A DNA stretch of 64,000 nt from Burkholderia metallica (lineage in GTDB: Bacteria; Pseudomonadota; Gammaproteobacteria; Burkholderiales; Burkholderiaceae). The stretch's first letter is position 1. Every line of letters starts with the position of its first letter. Below the pieces are notes generated by a model. That model did not search any database and had not been told where the DNA came from. It saw nothing but the letters and a program-made list of their open reading frames with translations. Location: assembly GCF_902832845.1 (NCBI RefSeq), contig NZ_CADFDB010000004.1:310001-374000 (forward strand), given 5' to 3'. A program made the position numbers and the translations under genes. Of this stretch, positions 1 to 10,268 are shown in pieces.

Positions 1-981
1 GAATTCAAGCCGGAAGATTCGCTCGCGCCGGTCGCGAAGCGCCTCGCCGAGCTGCTCGGCCGTGACGTGCCGCTCGTGTCGAACTGGGTCGAGAACGGCG
101 TGAACGTCGCGCCGGGCCAGGTCGTGCTGCTCGAGAACTGCCGCGTGAACAAGGGCGAGAAGAAGAATTCGGACGAGCTCGCCCAGAAGATGGCGAAGCT
201 CTGCGACGTGTACGTGAACGACGCATTCGGCACCGCGCACCGCGCGGAAGCGACCACGCACGGGATCGCGAAGTACGCGCCGGTCGCGTGCGCGGGCCCG
301 CTCCTGGCCGCCGAACTCGACGCGCTCGGCAAGGCGCTCGGCAACCCGGCGCGCCCGCTGGTGGCGATCGTCGCCGGCTCGAAGGTGTCGACCAAGCTCA
401 CGATCCTGAAGTCGCTGGCCGGCAAGGTCGACCAGCTGATCGTCGGCGGCGGCATCGCGAACACGTTCATGCTCGCGGCCGGCCTGTCGATCGGCAAGTC
501 GCTCGCGGAAGCCGACCTCGTCAACGAGGCGAAGGCGATCATCGACGAAGCGCGCGAGCGCGGCGCGTCGGTGCCGATCCCGACCGACGTCGTCACCGCG
601 AAGGAATTCTCGCCGACGGCCGCGGCCACGGTGAAGCAGGTCGCCGACATCGAAGCGGACGACATGATCCTCGACATCGGCCCCGATACGGCCAAGGCGC
701 TCGCGAGTCAGCTCGAGAAAGCCGGCACGATTGTCTGGAACGGCCCGGTCGGCGTGTTCGAGTTCGACCAGTTCGGCAACGGCACCAAGACGCTCGCGGA
801 AGCGATCGCCAAATCGTCCGCGTTCTCGATCGCGGGCGGCGGCGACACGCTCGCGGCCATCGCGAAGTACGGCATCCACGACCAGGTCAGCTACATCTCG
901 ACGGGCGGCGGAGCCTTCCTCGAGTTCCTCGAAGGGAAGAAGCTGCCGGCGGTGGAAGTGCTCGAAACGCGGGCGGCCTGA
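1..981 (+). CDS. pgk: Phosphoglycerate kinase, 5' end outside window
   Basis: Glycolytic/gluconeogenic enzyme that interconverts 1,3-bisphosphoglycerate and 3-phosphoglycerate with ADP/ATP in the cytosol. The reading frame is open from the first base; 326 codons are present, so about 70 N-terminal residues of a usual ~397-residue enzyme lie upstream. Visible family marks are [29 protein letters not shown] and the C-terminal nucleotide-binding stretches [17 protein letters not shown] and [13 protein letters not shown]. It is followed on the same strand by pyk after about 285 bp. No internal break is seen. Identification is secure; only the missing start limits it. Confidence 0.97.
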   Translation, partial: EFKPEDSLAPVAKRLAELLGRDVPLVSNWVENGVNVAPGQVVLLENCRVNKGEKKNSDELAQKMAKLCDVYVNDAFGTAHRAEATTHGIAKYAPVACAGPLLAAELDALGKALGNPARPLVAIVAGSKVSTKLTILKSLAGKVDQLIVGGGIANTFMLAAGLSIGKSLAEADLVNEAKAIIDEARERGASVPIPTDVVTAKEFSPTAAATVKQVADIEADDMILDIGPDTAKALASQLEKAGTIVWNGPVGVFEFDQFGNGTKTLAEAIAKSSAFSIAGGGDTLAAIAKYGIHDQVSYISTGGGAFLEFLEGKKLPAVEVLETRAA

Positions 982-1265
982 GCGTGGCGGCGCGCGCAGG
1001 GGTGACGAAGGCCGCGCGCTCCGCGAAAGCGGAGCAGCCGGCCGGCGCGGGCAAGCGCAAACGCGCGCCCGCGCGGGCGAACACCGCCCCGCGCGCACCG
1101 GCGGCTGCCGGCGACGCGGCCGAGCAACACCACGAGATTCAGAACAAAGCGATGCCGGGCGCAAGCACCGGCACGCCCCCCGGAACGGCCGCCGCTGGGC
1201 CTGCCGCTTCCGGCTCTCGCAGCGTTTCACCCAGCGCATCCACCTTGATCCAGATGAGGAGTTTC

Positions 1266-2702
1266 ATGCAGCGCGCCACCAAGATAGTCGCCACGATCGG
1301 CCCGGCTTCCAGTTCGCCGGAGATTCTGCTGCAGATGATGCAGGCGGGCCTCGACGTCGTGCGGCTCAATTTTTCGCACGGCACCGCCGACGATCACCGC
1401 CAGCGCGCCGAGATGGTGCGCGAGGCCGCCCGCAAGGTCGGCCGCGAGATCGCGATCATGGCCGACCTCCAGGGCCCGAAGATTCGCGTCGGCAAGTTCG
1501 AGAACGGCAAGACGACGCTCGAGCCGGGCCAGGCCTTCATCCTCGACGCGGGCTGCGAGCTTGGCAACGACGAGCGCGTCGGCCTCGACTACAAGGAACT
1601 GCCGCGCGACCTGCGCACGGGCGACCTGCTGCTGCTGAACGACGGCCTGATCGTGCTGACCGTCGAGCGCGTGCTCGGCGACGAGATCCACACGATCGTC
1701 AAGGTGGGCGGCGAGTTGTCGAACAACAAGGGCATCAACCGCCAGGGCGGCGGCCTGTCGGCGCCGGCGCTGACCGCGAAGGACATGGAAGACATCCGCA
1801 CCGCGATGTCGCTCGGCGCGGACCTGGTGGCGGTGTCGTTCCCGAAGAACGCAACCGACATGGAAATGGCGCGCCAGCTCGCGAACATCGCGGGCGCGCC
1901 GTACGGCATCAAGCCGAAGATGATCGCGAAGATCGAGCGTGCGGAAGCGATTCCGGCGCTGCAGAGCATTCTCGACGCGTCCGACGGCATCATGGTCGCG
2001 CGCGGCGACCTCGCGGTGGAAGTGGGCAACGCGGCCGTGCCGGCGCTGCAGAAGCGGATGATCCGGATGGCGCGCGAGTCGAACAAGCTCGTGATCACCG
2101 CGACGCAGATGATGGAATCGATGATCCACGCACCGGTGCCCACGCGTGCGGAAGTGTCGGACGTCGCGAACGCGGTGCTCGACGGCACCGACGCGGTGAT
2201 GCTGTCGGCCGAGACGGCCGCCGGCAAGTACCCGGTCGTCACGATCGAGACGATGTCGGCCGTGTGCGTCGAGGCGGAAAAGTCCGAAGAAGTCGAGCTG
2301 GACAAGGATTTCCTCGACCGCACGTTCACGCGGATCGACCAGTCGATCGCGATGGGCGCGCTGTTTACCGCATATCACCTCGGCGCGAAGGCGATCATCG
2401 CGCTGACCGAATCGGGCGCGACCGCGCTGTGGATGTCGCGTCACTACACGCACGTGCCGATCTTCGCGCTGACGCCGCGCGTCGGCAGCGAGCGCACGAT
2501 GGCGCTGTACCGCAACGTGACGCCGCTGCACGTCGACTTCAACAGCGATCGCGACTCGGCGCTGCAGGCCGCGCTCGAAATCGTCGTCAAGCAGGGCTAT
2601 GTGCAGCACGGCGACATGGTCGTGCTGACCGTCGGCGAGCCGATGGGGCAGGCGGGTGGCACCAACACGCTGAAGATCGTGCGCGTCGGCGAGCACTATT
2701 GA
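1266..2702 (+). CDS. pyk: Pyruvate kinase
   Basis: Last step of glycolysis: phosphoenolpyruvate plus ADP to pyruvate plus ATP. The 478-residue product begins [13 protein letters not shown] and carries [18 protein letters not shown], the catalytic lysine region [10 protein letters not shown], the Mg/K-binding [12 protein letters not shown] and [12 protein letters not shown], in the usual order, with a normal C-terminal allosteric domain. The ATG at 1266 was chosen because a GAGGAG ribosome site sits about 6 bases ahead and the protein then starts like its relatives. The same frame is open back into pgk, which would add a lysine/alanine/proline-rich tail; I regard that as untranslated. A strong terminator follows at 2771. 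Confidence 0.96.
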   Translation: MQRATKIVATIGPASSSPEILLQMMQAGLDVVRLNFSHGTADDHRQRAEMVREAARKVGREIAIMADLQGPKIRVGKFENGKTTLEPGQAFILDAGCELGNDERVGLDYKELPRDLRTGDLLLLNDGLIVLTVERVLGDEIHTIVKVGGELSNNKGINRQGGGLSAPALTAKDMEDIRTAMSLGADLVAVSFPKNATDMEMARQLANIAGAPYGIKPKMIAKIERAEAIPALQSILDASDGIMVARGDLAVEVGNAAVPALQKRMIRMARESNKLVITATQMMESMIHAPVPTRAEVSDVANAVLDGTDAVMLSAETAAGKYPVVTIETMSAVCVEAEKSEEVELDKDFLDRTFTRIDQSIAMGALFTAYHLGAKAIIALTESGATALWMSRHYTHVPIFALTPRVGSERTMALYRNVTPLHVDFNSDRDSALQAALEIVVKQGYVQHGDMVVLTVGEPMGQAGGTNTLKIVRVGEHY

Positions 2703-3003
2703 GCACCGGCCGGGCAGTTGCCCGGCCCGAAACGGTCGCCCGAGACGATCTGGCGCCGATTTTCGACGAAAGCCGCGCGGGGTCGCATGCCCCGCGCGGC
2801 TTTTTTTCTCTTTTTTGCCCGCATTGTGCCGTGCGAACGTAACAAATTGCGAGCAGGCGCTACCGGCCGGTCGGAATCGGAGGCGCTTCGCGATAAAATG
2901 CCGCTATTCGACGCTCAGCCGCGCCGCGCCATCCCGGTCTCGCCGGGAGCGAGCGCCGCGCCGGCGTCAGGGCGCACCGGTTTTCATTCCAAGGAGTTCC
3001 ACA
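2703..3003 (+). other. pyk-fbaA intergenic region
   Basis: About 300 bp without a gene. It holds the pyk terminator, then the presumed fbaA promoter: a TAAAAT -10-like hexamer at 2894-2899 whose -35 position (TCGGAA) is poor, so the promoter call is weak. The fbaA ribosome site AAGGAG lies at about 2991-2996. Confidence 0.5.
2771..2807 (+). terminator. Intrinsic terminator after pyk
   Basis: A perfect 12-bp GC-rich stem (2771-2782 with 2790-2801), 7-base loop, then seven T from 2801 and another T-rich run to 2816. It closes the pgk-pyk transcript and separates it from fbaA. Confidence 0.92.
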
Positions 3004-4068
3004 ATGCCTCTCGTATCAATGCGTCAATTGCTGGACCACGCGGCAGAGCACGGTTACGGCCTGCCGGCCTTCAACGTGAACAACCTGGAGCAGGTCCAGG
3101 CGATCATGGCGGCGGCGGACCAGGTCGGCGCGCCCGTGATCATGCAGGCATCGGCCGGCGCGCGTAAGTATGCGGGCGAGCCGTTCCTGCGCCACCTGAT
3201 CGAAGCGGCGGTCGAATCGTATCCGCACATCCCGGTCGTGATGCACCAGGATCACGGCCAGTCGCCGGCCGTCTGCATGGCCGCGATCCGCAGCGGCTTC
3301 ACCAGCGTGATGATGGACGGCTCGCTGGAGGCCGACGGCAAGACGGTCGCGTCGTACGAGTACAACGTCGACGTGTCGCGCAAGGTCGTCGAGATGGCGC
3401 ACTCGATCGGCGTGACGGTCGAAGCCGAACTCGGCGTGCTCGGCTCGCTCGAGACGATGAAGGGCGACAAGGAAGACGGCCACGGCGCGGAAGGCACGAT
3501 GACCCGCGAGCAGCTGCTGACCGATCCGGAGCAGGCCGCCGACTTCGTGAAGCTCACGCAGTGCGATGCGCTCGCGATCGCGATCGGCACGTCGCACGGC
3601 GCGTACAAGTTCTCGAAGAAGCCGACGGGCGACATCCTGTCGATCCAGCGCATCAAGGAAATCCACGCACGCATCCCGAACACGCACCTCGTGATGCACG
3701 GTTCGTCGTCGGTGCCGCAGGAGCTGCTGGCCGAGATTCGCGAATTCGGCGGCGACATGAAGGAAACCTACGGCGTGCCGGTCGAGGAAATCCAGGAGGG
3801 CATCAAGCACGGCGTGCGCAAGATCAACATCGATACCGACCTGCGTCTCGCGATCACCGGCGCGATCCGCCGCTACCTGTTCGAGAACCCGGGCAAGTTC
3901 GATCCGCGCGACTACCTGAAGCCGGCACGTGAAGCGGCGAAGCAGGTCTGCGTCGACCGTTACCTCGCGTTCGGCTGCGAAGGCCAGGCCGGCAAGATCA
4001 AGCCGGTGGCGCTCGACAAGATCGCCGAGCAGTACAAGTCCGGCGCGCTCGCGCAGGTCGTGCGCTGA
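3004..4068 (+). CDS. fbaA: Class II fructose-1,6-bisphosphate aldolase
   Basis: Zinc-dependent aldolase cleaving fructose 1,6-bisphosphate to glyceraldehyde 3-phosphate and dihydroxyacetone phosphate. The 354-residue protein starts [13 protein letters not shown] after an AAGGAG site. It shows the HQDHG motif near residue 80 (zinc ligand and catalytic Asp), EAELG, SHGAYK and VMHGSSSV with further zinc histidines, and KINIDTDLR near the C-terminus, typical of the longer proteobacterial (CbbA-like) class II enzymes. It follows pgk-pyk but has its own transcription unit, being bracketed by the terminator at 2771 and the hairpins at 4181-4271. Confidence 0.96.
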   Translation: MPLVSMRQLLDHAAEHGYGLPAFNVNNLEQVQAIMAAADQVGAPVIMQASAGARKYAGEPFLRHLIEAAVESYPHIPVVMHQDHGQSPAVCMAAIRSGFTSVMMDGSLEADGKTVASYEYNVDVSRKVVEMAHSIGVTVEAELGVLGSLETMKGDKEDGHGAEGTMTREQLLTDPEQAADFVKLTQCDALAIAIGTSHGAYKFSKKPTGDILSIQRIKEIHARIPNTHLVMHGSSSVPQELLAEIREFGGDMKETYGVPVEEIQEGIKHGVRKINIDTDLRLAITGAIRRYLFENPGKFDPRDYLKPAREAAKQVCVDRYLAFGCEGQAGKIKPVALDKIAEQYKSGALAQVVR

Positions 4069-4180
4069 GACTGTAGTACGATTGCCGCGCCCGATGGTGG
4101 CATCGGGCGAACGCGCGGCTGCCCGGCCGGGATCTGATCCGGCCCCGCAACCGTTCCGTCCGGCCGAACGAGGGCCGGCC

Positions 4181-4216
4181 GGCAACCGCCCGGGCGCCGT
4201 CGCCCGGGCGGTTGCC
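4181..4216. repeat. Perfect 16-bp hairpin between fbaA and purC
   Basis: Arms 4181-4196 and 4201-4216 are exact inverted complements around a CCGT loop. No T-run follows directly, so it is not a classical terminator by itself; it may stabilise the fbaA 3' end or act with the hairpin just downstream. Confidence 0.7.
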
Positions 4217-4232
4217 GACGTATTGCAAGACC

Positions 4233-4271
4233 GCCGTTCCCGCCTGCCGCGGGGAACGGCGTTTCCCTTTT
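4233..4271 (+). terminator. Probable terminator after fbaA
   Basis: A 9-bp stem GCCGTTCCC (4233-4241) pairs with 4252-4260 and is followed by a mixed T-rich tail (4261-4271). It ends about 30 bases before the purC start. Confidence 0.6.
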
Positions 4272-4299
4272 GGTTTGGCTCCTTATCTGCGAAAAGACG

Positions 4300-5190
4300 A
4301 TGTCTACCCTCTACGAATCCACGCTCCGTTCGCTGCCGCTCCTCGGTCGCGGCAAGGTCCGCGACAACTACGCGGTCGGCAACGACAAGCTCCTGATCGT
4401 CACGACCGATCGCCTGTCGGCTTTCGACGTGGTGATGGGCGAGCCGATTCCGAACAAGGGCCGCGTGCTGAACCAGATGGCGAACTTCTGGTTCGGCAAG
4501 CTCTCGCACATCGTGCCGAACCACCTGACGGGCGATGCGCCGGAAGCGGTGGTCGCGGCCGACGAGGTCGAGCAGGTGAAGGGGCGTGCCGTGGTCGTCA
4601 AGCGCCTCGAGCCGATCATGATCGAAGCGGTCGTGCGCGGCTACCTGGCCGGCAGCGGCTGGAAGGAATACCAGGCGTCGGGCGCCGTGTGCGGCGTGCC
4701 GCTGCCGGAAGGCCTGCAGAACGCGCAGAAGCTGCCCGAGCCGATCTTCACGCCGGCCGCGAAGGCCGAGATGGGCGAGCACGACGAGAACATCACGTTC
4801 GAGGAAACGGAGCGCCGCATCGGCACCGAGCTGGCCGCGACGATCCGCGACATCTCGATCAAGCTGTACAAGGAAGCGGCCGACTACGCGGCGACGCGCG
4901 GCATCATCATCGCCGACACGAAGTTCGAATTCGGCCTCGACAACCACGGCCAGCTGTACCTGATGGATGAAGTGCTGACGGCCGATTCGTCGCGCTTCTG
5001 GCCGGCCGACCAGTACGAAGTCGGCACCAACCCGCCGTCGTTCGACAAGCAGTTCGTGCGCGACTGGCTCGAAGCGCAGCCGTGGGGCAAGACGGCGCCG
5101 GCACCGGCGCTGCCGGCCGACGTGGTCGAGAAGACGGCCGCGAAGTACCAGGAAGCGCTCGAGCGCATCACGGGCCAGACGCTGGCCTGA
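4300..5190 (+). CDS. purC: SAICAR synthetase
   Basis: Purine synthesis step 8: joins CAIR with aspartate using ATP to give SAICAR. The 296-residue product starting [24 protein letters not shown] has the family's GKVRDxY nucleotide loop, [27 protein letters not shown] and IADTKFEFG. An in-frame upstream ATG at 4270 exists but overlaps the terminator tail; 4300 gives the usual N-terminus although its ribosome site (GAAAAGA) is weak. It heads a purC-purE-purK cluster, so CAIR formation and use are encoded together. Confidence 0.95.
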   Translation: MSTLYESTLRSLPLLGRGKVRDNYAVGNDKLLIVTTDRLSAFDVVMGEPIPNKGRVLNQMANFWFGKLSHIVPNHLTGDAPEAVVAADEVEQVKGRAVVVKRLEPIMIEAVVRGYLAGSGWKEYQASGAVCGVPLPEGLQNAQKLPEPIFTPAAKAEMGEHDENITFEETERRIGTELAATIRDISIKLYKEAADYAATRGIIIADTKFEFGLDNHGQLYLMDEVLTADSSRFWPADQYEVGTNPPSFDKQFVRDWLEAQPWGKTAPAPALPADVVEKTAAKYQEALERITGQTLA

Positions 5191-5206
5191 TCGGGGAACG
5201 GAACAC

Positions 5207-5728
5207 ATGAGCGAAGTTCAGACTGCCCACACGCACAGCGCGCCGCTCGTCGGCGTGCTGATGGGTTCGAGTTCCGACTGGGACGTGATGAAGCACGCGG
5301 TCGCCATCCTGCAGGAATTCGGCGTACCGTACGAAGCGAAGGTCGTGTCCGCGCACCGGATGCCCGACGAGATGTTCGACTATGCGGAGAAGGCGCGCGA
5401 GCGCGGGCTGCGCGCGATCATCGCGGGCGCCGGCGGCGCCGCGCACCTGCCCGGCATGCTGGCCGCGAAAACCACGGTGCCGGTGCTCGGCGTGCCGGTC
5501 GCGAGCAAGTACCTGAAGGGTGTCGATTCGCTGCACTCGATCGTGCAGATGCCGAAGGGCGTGCCCGTCGCGACGTTCGCGATCGGCGAGGCCGGCGCCG
5601 CGAACGCCGCGCTGTTCGCGGTGTCGATCCTGTCCGGCCACTCGGTCGACTACGCGAACCGGCTCGCCGCGTTCCGCGTGCGCCAGAACGAAGCCGCGCA
5701 CGCGATGGTGCTGCCGCCGCTGGAATGA
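5207..5728 (+). CDS. purE: N5-carboxyaminoimidazole ribonucleotide mutase
   Basis: Class I PurE; converts N5-CAIR, made by PurK, to CAIR for PurC. 173 residues, including a short His/Thr-containing N-terminal extension before [10 protein letters not shown]. The phosphate-binding MGSSSDW loop, the catalytic SAHRMPDEM histidine and [11 protein letters not shown] are all present, as expected for the mutase rather than the animal carboxylase type. It lies 16 bp after purC and is followed 81 bp later by purK, so the three are probably one transcript. Confidence 0.96.
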   Translation: MSEVQTAHTHSAPLVGVLMGSSSDWDVMKHAVAILQEFGVPYEAKVVSAHRMPDEMFDYAEKARERGLRAIIAGAGGAAHLPGMLAAKTTVPVLGVPVASKYLKGVDSLHSIVQMPKGVPVATFAIGEAGAANAALFAVSILSGHSVDYANRLAAFRVRQNEAAHAMVLPPLE

Positions 5729-5809
5729 CGGCGCACCGGCGGCCGCGTGTCGCGGCTGCCTGACCCACCCCACTGCGGCGGGCAGCGCCCGCCGCGACCG
5801 ACCACTGAC

Positions 5810-7006
5810 ATGACCGCAACTCCTGATTCCGTTTCCCCGATCCTGCCCGGCGCGTGGCTGGGCATGGTCGGCGGCGGCCAGCTCGGCCGCATGTTCTGCT
5901 TTGCCGCCCAGTCGATGGGCTATCGCGTCGCCGTGCTCGATCCCGATCCGGCGAGCCCCGCCGGCGCGGTCGCCGACCGCCACCTGCGCGCGGCCTACGA
6001 CGACGAAGCCGCGCTCGCCGAACTGGCCGCCCTGTGCGAAGCCGTTTCGACGGAGTTCGAGAACGTGCCGGCCGCGAGCCTCGATTTCCTCGCGCGCACG
6101 ACATTCGTCGCGCCGGCCGGCCGCTGCGTCGCGATCGCGCAGGACCGGATCGCGGAGAAGCGCTTCATCGAAGCGTCGGGCGTGCCCGTCGCGCCGCACG
6201 TCGTGATCGAATCGTCGGCGGCGCTCGCCGCGCTCGACGACGCGGCACTCGACGCGGTGCTGCCGGGCATCCTGAAAACGGCGCGCCTCGGTTACGACGG
6301 CAAGGGCCAGGTGCGCGTGAGCACCGCCCGGGACGTGCGCGACGCGCATGCGGCGCTCGGCGGCGTAGCGTGCGTGCTCGAGAAGCGCCTGCCGCTGAAA
6401 TACGAAGTGTCGGCGCTGATCGCGCGCGGCGCGGACGGCCGCTCGGCCGCCTTCCCGCTCGCGCAGAACGTGCATCACAACGGCATCCTCGCGCTGACGG
6501 TCGTGCCGGCGCCGGCCGCCGATGCCGCGCGTGTCGAAGAGGCGCAGCAGGCGGCCGTGCGGATTGCCGATACGCTTGGCTACGTCGGCGTGCTGTGCGT
6601 CGAATTCTTCGTGCTGGAAGACGGTTCGTTCGTCGCGAACGAGATGGCGCCGCGCCCGCACAACTCCGGCCACTACACGGTCGATGCGTGCGCAACGAGC
6701 CAGTTCGAGCAGCAGGTGCGCGCGATGACGCGCATGCCGCTCGGCAATCCGCGCCAGCATTCGCCGGCCGCGATGCTGAACATTCTCGGCGACGTGTGGT
6801 TCCCGAACGGGGCGGGGGCGGATCCCGTCACGCCGCCGTGGAACACGGTTGCGGCGATGCCCGCCGCGCACTTGCACCTGTACGGCAAGGAAGACGCGCG
6901 TGTCGGCCGCAAGATGGGCCATGTGAACTTCACGGCCGAAACGCGCGACGAAGCCGTTGCCGCGGCCAACGCGTGCGCGCAGTTGCTGCGCGTGCCGCTC
7001 GACTGA
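5810..7006 (+). CDS. purK: 5-(carboxyamino)imidazole ribonucleotide synthase
   Basis: ATP-grasp enzyme that carboxylates AIR with bicarbonate and ATP to N5-CAIR, the substrate of the neighbouring PurE. 398 residues: N-terminal [11 protein letters not shown] pre-ATP-grasp fold, central ATP-grasp region with [23 protein letters not shown] and FFVLEDGS, and the metal/ADP-binding [14 protein letters not shown]. An earlier in-frame ATG at 5747 would add 21 residues of non-homologous sequence; the start at 5810 gives the ordinary N-terminus. The stop is 11 bp before the next gene, suggesting co-transcription. Confidence 0.95.
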   Translation: MTATPDSVSPILPGAWLGMVGGGQLGRMFCFAAQSMGYRVAVLDPDPASPAGAVADRHLRAAYDDEAALAELAALCEAVSTEFENVPAASLDFLARTTFVAPAGRCVAIAQDRIAEKRFIEASGVPVAPHVVIESSAALAALDDAALDAVLPGILKTARLGYDGKGQVRVSTARDVRDAHAALGGVACVLEKRLPLKYEVSALIARGADGRSAAFPLAQNVHHNGILALTVVPAPAADAARVEEAQQAAVRIADTLGYVGVLCVEFFVLEDGSFVANEMAPRPHNSGHYTVDACATSQFEQQVRAMTRMPLGNPRQHSPAAMLNILGDVWFPNGAGADPVTPPWNTVAAMPAAHLHLYGKEDARVGRKMGHVNFTAETRDEAVAAANACAQLLRVPLD

Positions 7007-7017
7007 GGCGCGGGCCG

Positions 7018-8046
7018 ATGTCCATCGATCTCCCGACCACCGTGACGCGCGCGCAGATCGACGCGGCCGCCGCGCTGCTCGACGCGGGCCAGCTCGTCGC
7101 GTTTCCGACCGAGACCGTCTACGGGCTCGGCGGCGATGCGGCGAATCCCGAGGCCGTCGCGCGCATCTACGCGGCGAAGGGGCGGCCCGCGAATCACCCG
7201 GTGATCGTGCACCTGCCGCCGGGCGGCGATCCCGGCTACTGGGTGCACGAGTTGCCGGCCGATGCGCAGGCATTGATCGATGCGTTCTGGCCGGGCCCGC
7301 TCACACTGATCCTGAAGCGCCATGCGCGCATTCCGGACGCCGTGAGCGGCGGGCAGGATTCGGTCGGGCTGCGCTGTCCGTCGCATCCGGTCGCGCAGGC
7401 GCTGCTGGCCGCGTTCAGCGCACGGCGCGGCGGGCATGGCGGCGTGGCCGCGCCGTCGGCGAACCGCTTCGGCCATGTGAGCCCGACCACCGCCCAGCAC
7501 GTGCGCGACGAATTCGGCGATACGGTTCACGTGCTCGACGGCGGCGCATCGGAAGTCGGGATCGAATCGACGATTCTCGACCTGTCGCGCGGGTTCCCGG
7601 CGCTGCTGCGCCCGGGCCACGTGACGCCGCAGCAGATCGCCGACGTGCTCGGCCGCGCGCCGCGGCTGCCGGACGGCAGCGACGCGACCGCACCGCGCGC
7701 GTCGGGCACGCTGAAGGCGCACTATGCGCCGCGCACGCCGCTCGCGCTGCTGCCGTTCGACGCGCTCGAGCCGCTGCTTGTGGCTGCGCAAACCGATGGC
7801 GAGCGTGTCGCGCTCGTCGCACGCGCATCGCGCGCGGGGCGTTGGGCGCAGGCCGACGGCGTGCATTTCGTCGCGGCGCCGGAAGATCCGCAGGCGTATG
7901 CGCGCGATCTATACGGGATGCTGCGTGCGCTCGATCGCGCGCAGGTTGCGCGGATTCTCGTCGAGAAGCTGCCCGAGACCGTCGAATGGATCGCGGTCAA
8001 CGATCGCCTCGGCCGCGCGGCTGCCGCGTTCGAAGCGCGCGACTGA
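7018..8046 (+). CDS. Sua5-type L-threonylcarbamoyladenylate synthase
   Basis: Makes threonylcarbamoyl-AMP from threonine, bicarbonate and ATP for the t6A modification of ANN-decoding tRNAs. The N-terminal ~200 residues are a YrdC/TsaC domain (FPTETVYGLGGDA near residue 30, RCPSHP, APSANRFG, ESTILDLS). The 342-residue length and the GTLKAHYAPRTPL hinge followed by ~110 residues show the two-domain Sua5 form rather than the short TsaC form. It sits 11 bp behind purK, apparently the last gene of the purine operon, with a strong terminator after it. Confidence 0.92.
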   Translation: MSIDLPTTVTRAQIDAAAALLDAGQLVAFPTETVYGLGGDAANPEAVARIYAAKGRPANHPVIVHLPPGGDPGYWVHELPADAQALIDAFWPGPLTLILKRHARIPDAVSGGQDSVGLRCPSHPVAQALLAAFSARRGGHGGVAAPSANRFGHVSPTTAQHVRDEFGDTVHVLDGGASEVGIESTILDLSRGFPALLRPGHVTPQQIADVLGRAPRLPDGSDATAPRASGTLKAHYAPRTPLALLPFDALEPLLVAAQTDGERVALVARASRAGRWAQADGVHFVAAPEDPQAYARDLYGMLRALDRAQVARILVEKLPETVEWIAVNDRLGRAAAAFEARD

Positions 8047-8070
8047 CGAAGCCGACTGCTTCCGGAATGA

Positions 8071-8104
8071 AAAACGCCCGACCGGCGAACCGGTCGGGCG
8101 TTTT
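8071..8104. terminator. Bidirectional terminator between convergent genes
   Basis: An 11-bp perfect stem (8075-8085 with 8090-8100) with a CGAA tetraloop is preceded by AAAA and followed by TTTT. It can therefore end both the purine operon (+) and the GDSL lipoprotein transcript (-). Confidence 0.92.
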
Positions 8105-8127
8105 CGTTTGAGCGCGTGGCCGGCTGC

Positions 8128-9258
8128 TTACTTGCCGACGCCGGACTTTGCGATCTGCTGTTCGACGTACTGCGCGAACAGCGCATGCAGGCGCGTCGTC
8201 GGATGGACCGTGTCGGCGAACATGTAGGTCTGGTCCGCGTTCGCGACCGTGTACGTCTGCGGCGAGCAGAACAGCGACGAGCCGAATGCGGTCGCGTTCG
8301 CGACGCCGTATTGCGTCGCGGCCTGGACCATCGCCTTCAGGTTGCACGCGGTGTCGGTGTTCGACACGCTGAAGCCGTTCGCCTGATAGTTCGCGAGGAT
8401 GCCGTCCTGCCACGTGAACGTGTCGAGCAGCACGTATTTGGTCGTGTCGACCTTGAGTGCCTGCAGCGTCGCGGCGAGCGTGCCGTTGAACAGCATCGAC
8501 AGTTGCGTGAGGGTCGTCTGCGTGCCGCCCTGGAGCGCGAGCGGCGTGCCGCCGATATCCGGCACGTTCGAGACGAACACGTGGGTCGCGCCGGCGGCGA
8601 CGATCTGCTGGACGAGACCCGCGAGCTGTTGCGCTGCGGCGCCGATGTTCTGCTGCAGTTGCGTCGGCGTGATGGCGCCTGCCTGCAGGGCCGCGACCTG
8701 ATAGAAGATGTCGTTCGCGCCGCCGTTCAGCAGCACGATCTGGTTCGCGTTGAAGCTGCCGTGCTGCTGCAGGTACTGCGCGAGCTGGCTCGCGATCGGC
8801 GTCGTGGTCGCCTGCGCGTAGTCGGCGTTCGGCACGCTCGCGTCCGCATGGCCGATGCCCGGCTGTTGCGTCACGCGCGAACCGCCCTGTGCGTAGCCAA
8901 GACCGCCGGTGGCCTGCAGCGGAATGCCGAAACCGCCCTGGTTGGCGGGCTGCAGCGTGTCGCCGTAATACTGCGCGACGTTCTGCGTCCACACCTGGCC
9001 CGGGTTGGTCGTGAAGCGGCCGCCGCCGAAGCCGAGCTTGATCTGCGAGTAGGTGCCGGCGTCGGACAGCGAGTCGCCGAACGACACGACCTGCATTTTC
9101 ACGCCCGACGGCGGCGTGTTCGATGCGTTGCTGCTGTTGTTGTCGTCGCCGCCGCCGCATGCGGCGAGCAGTGCGAGCGCGGCGCCGGCGATCGCGACCT
9201 GCGCGGTGCGCAGCATGCGCCGACGGGTGCGGGCGGGTGCGTGTTGTTGTGTCTGCAT
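8128..9258 (-). CDS. SGNH/GDSL-family hydrolase, predicted lipoprotein
   Basis: Probable envelope esterase or lipase of unknown substrate. 376 residues. The N-terminus is basic (RTRRRM), then a hydrophobic stretch and a lipobox LLAAC with the lipidation cysteine at residue 34, followed by a Gly/Asp/Asn/Ser linker. The hydrolase fold begins at VVSFGDSLSDAG (nucleophile Ser63); block III is GGANDIF and the C-terminal catalytic pair is in DTVHPTTRLH. The start is supported by a GAGGAGATC ribosome site. It lacks an autotransporter beta-barrel, unlike EstA-type relatives. Two genes on this strand (9354, 10665) lie upstream but are not tightly linked. Confidence 0.9.
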   Translation of the reverse strand: MQTQQHAPARTRRRMLRTAQVAIAGAALALLAACGGGDDNNSSNASNTPPSGVKMQVVSFGDSLSDAGTYSQIKLGFGGGRFTTNPGQVWTQNVAQYYGDTLQPANQGGFGIPLQATGGLGYAQGGSRVTQQPGIGHADASVPNADYAQATTTPIASQLAQYLQQHGSFNANQIVLLNGGANDIFYQVAALQAGAITPTQLQQNIGAAAQQLAGLVQQIVAAGATHVFVSNVPDIGGTPLALQGGTQTTLTQLSMLFNGTLAATLQALKVDTTKYVLLDTFTWQDGILANYQANGFSVSNTDTACNLKAMVQAATQYGVANATAFGSSLFCSPQTYTVANADQTYMFADTVHPTTRLHALFAQYVEQQIAKSGVGK

Positions 9259-9353
9259 CGTTCGATCTCCTCGTAGATATGGCCTGATGTGTTTCTCATC
9301 TGCCGCGTGCCTGCTCGGTTCCGGGCTGCGCGGCGGCCGTTGGCTGAAACGGT

Positions 9354-10268
9354 TTATTGGTGTCGCGCAGCCGCAGGCGGCACGGTGCGCGGATCGGGGT
9401 TCGCGGCCTCGGCAATCAGCGCATGATAAGCGCTCGCCCACTCGGGCGGGCCGAAAATCGCGCGCAGCTTGTTGCGCCAGCCGTCGACGCGCAACGCGTC
9501 GCCGGCCATCGATACCCACTCGTGAAACGTCGCGACGAGCGGGTTGTTCGAGCCGAGCCGCTCGACGATCCCGTACTGCGGCGGATCGTCGGGCGTTTCC
9601 TCCACATAGCTGCCGAACAGGCGATCCCAGATCACCAGGACGCCTGCGTAATTGCGGTCGATGTAGCGCGGGTTGCGCGCGTGGTGCGCGCGATGGATCG
9701 ACGGCGTGTTCAGCACGTATTCGAGCCAGCCGAGCTTGCCGATCGCCTGCGTGTGCACGAAGAACTGGAACGCGAGATTGATCAGCACGATGCCGACCAC
9801 CTGTTGCGGCGGAAAGCCGGCGAACGCGAGCGGCAGCCAGAACACCCACATCCCCGCGACCGGATACATGAGGCTCTGGCGGAACGCGGTCGAGAAATTC
9901 ATTCGCTCGGACGAGTGGTGCACGACGTGCGCGGCCCACAGCCAGCGCACGCGATGGCTCGCGCGATGGAACACGTAGTAGAGGAAATCCTGCGCGACGA
10001 ACAGCACTGCGAACGACAGCCAGCCGTCTTGCCACGTGAACAGCCGATAGTGCCGGTAGCAGTATGCGTAGACGGGAATCACGAATAGCCACGCGATCTT
10101 GTCGGCGCCCTGGTGCATCAGCGCGAGCGCTGCGTTGCACAGCGTGTCGCGCCACGCATAAACGTGGTCCTGCGCACGAGTGCGGGCGAGGTGCCAGGCC
10201 TCCCACGCGATGCACAGCAGGAAGACGGGCGCCAGCGCGAGCAGAAGCAATTCGACGTCGAATCGCAT
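9354..10268 (-). CDS. Sterol desaturase / fatty acid hydroxylase family membrane protein
   Basis: Integral membrane di-iron oxygenase family of uncertain substrate (lipid hydroxylation or desaturation is typical). 304 residues with hydrophobic segments at the N-terminus (LLLLALAPVFLLCIAW), around FVIPVYAYCY, FAVLFVAQDFLYYVF and VAGMWVFWLPLAFAGF. The iron-binding histidine clusters HRASH, HVVHH and HRAHH are all present in order. The start at 10268 is preferred over 10295 because AAGGAGA lies just ahead of it. The gene is 95 bp upstream of the GDSL gene on the same strand; a functional link is not shown. Confidence 0.88.
   Translation of the reverse strand: MRFDVELLLLALAPVFLLCIAWEAWHLARTRAQDHVYAWRDTLCNAALALMHQGADKIAWLFVIPVYAYCYRHYRLFTWQDGWLSFAVLFVAQDFLYYVFHRASHRVRWLWAAHVVHHSSERMNFSTAFRQSLMYPVAGMWVFWLPLAFAGFPPQQVVGIVLINLAFQFFVHTQAIGKLGWLEYVLNTPSIHRAHHARNPRYIDRNYAGVLVIWDRLFGSYVEETPDDPPQYGIVERLGSNNPLVATFHEWVSMAGDALRVDGWRNKLRAIFGPPEWASAYHALIAEAANPDPRTVPPAAARHQ

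Noticed and set aside
1227-2696. A 489-residue antisense frame over pyk.
   Set aside because: Composition is that of a reverse-complement shadow (His/Arg/Asp/Leu repeats); pyk itself is unmistakable.
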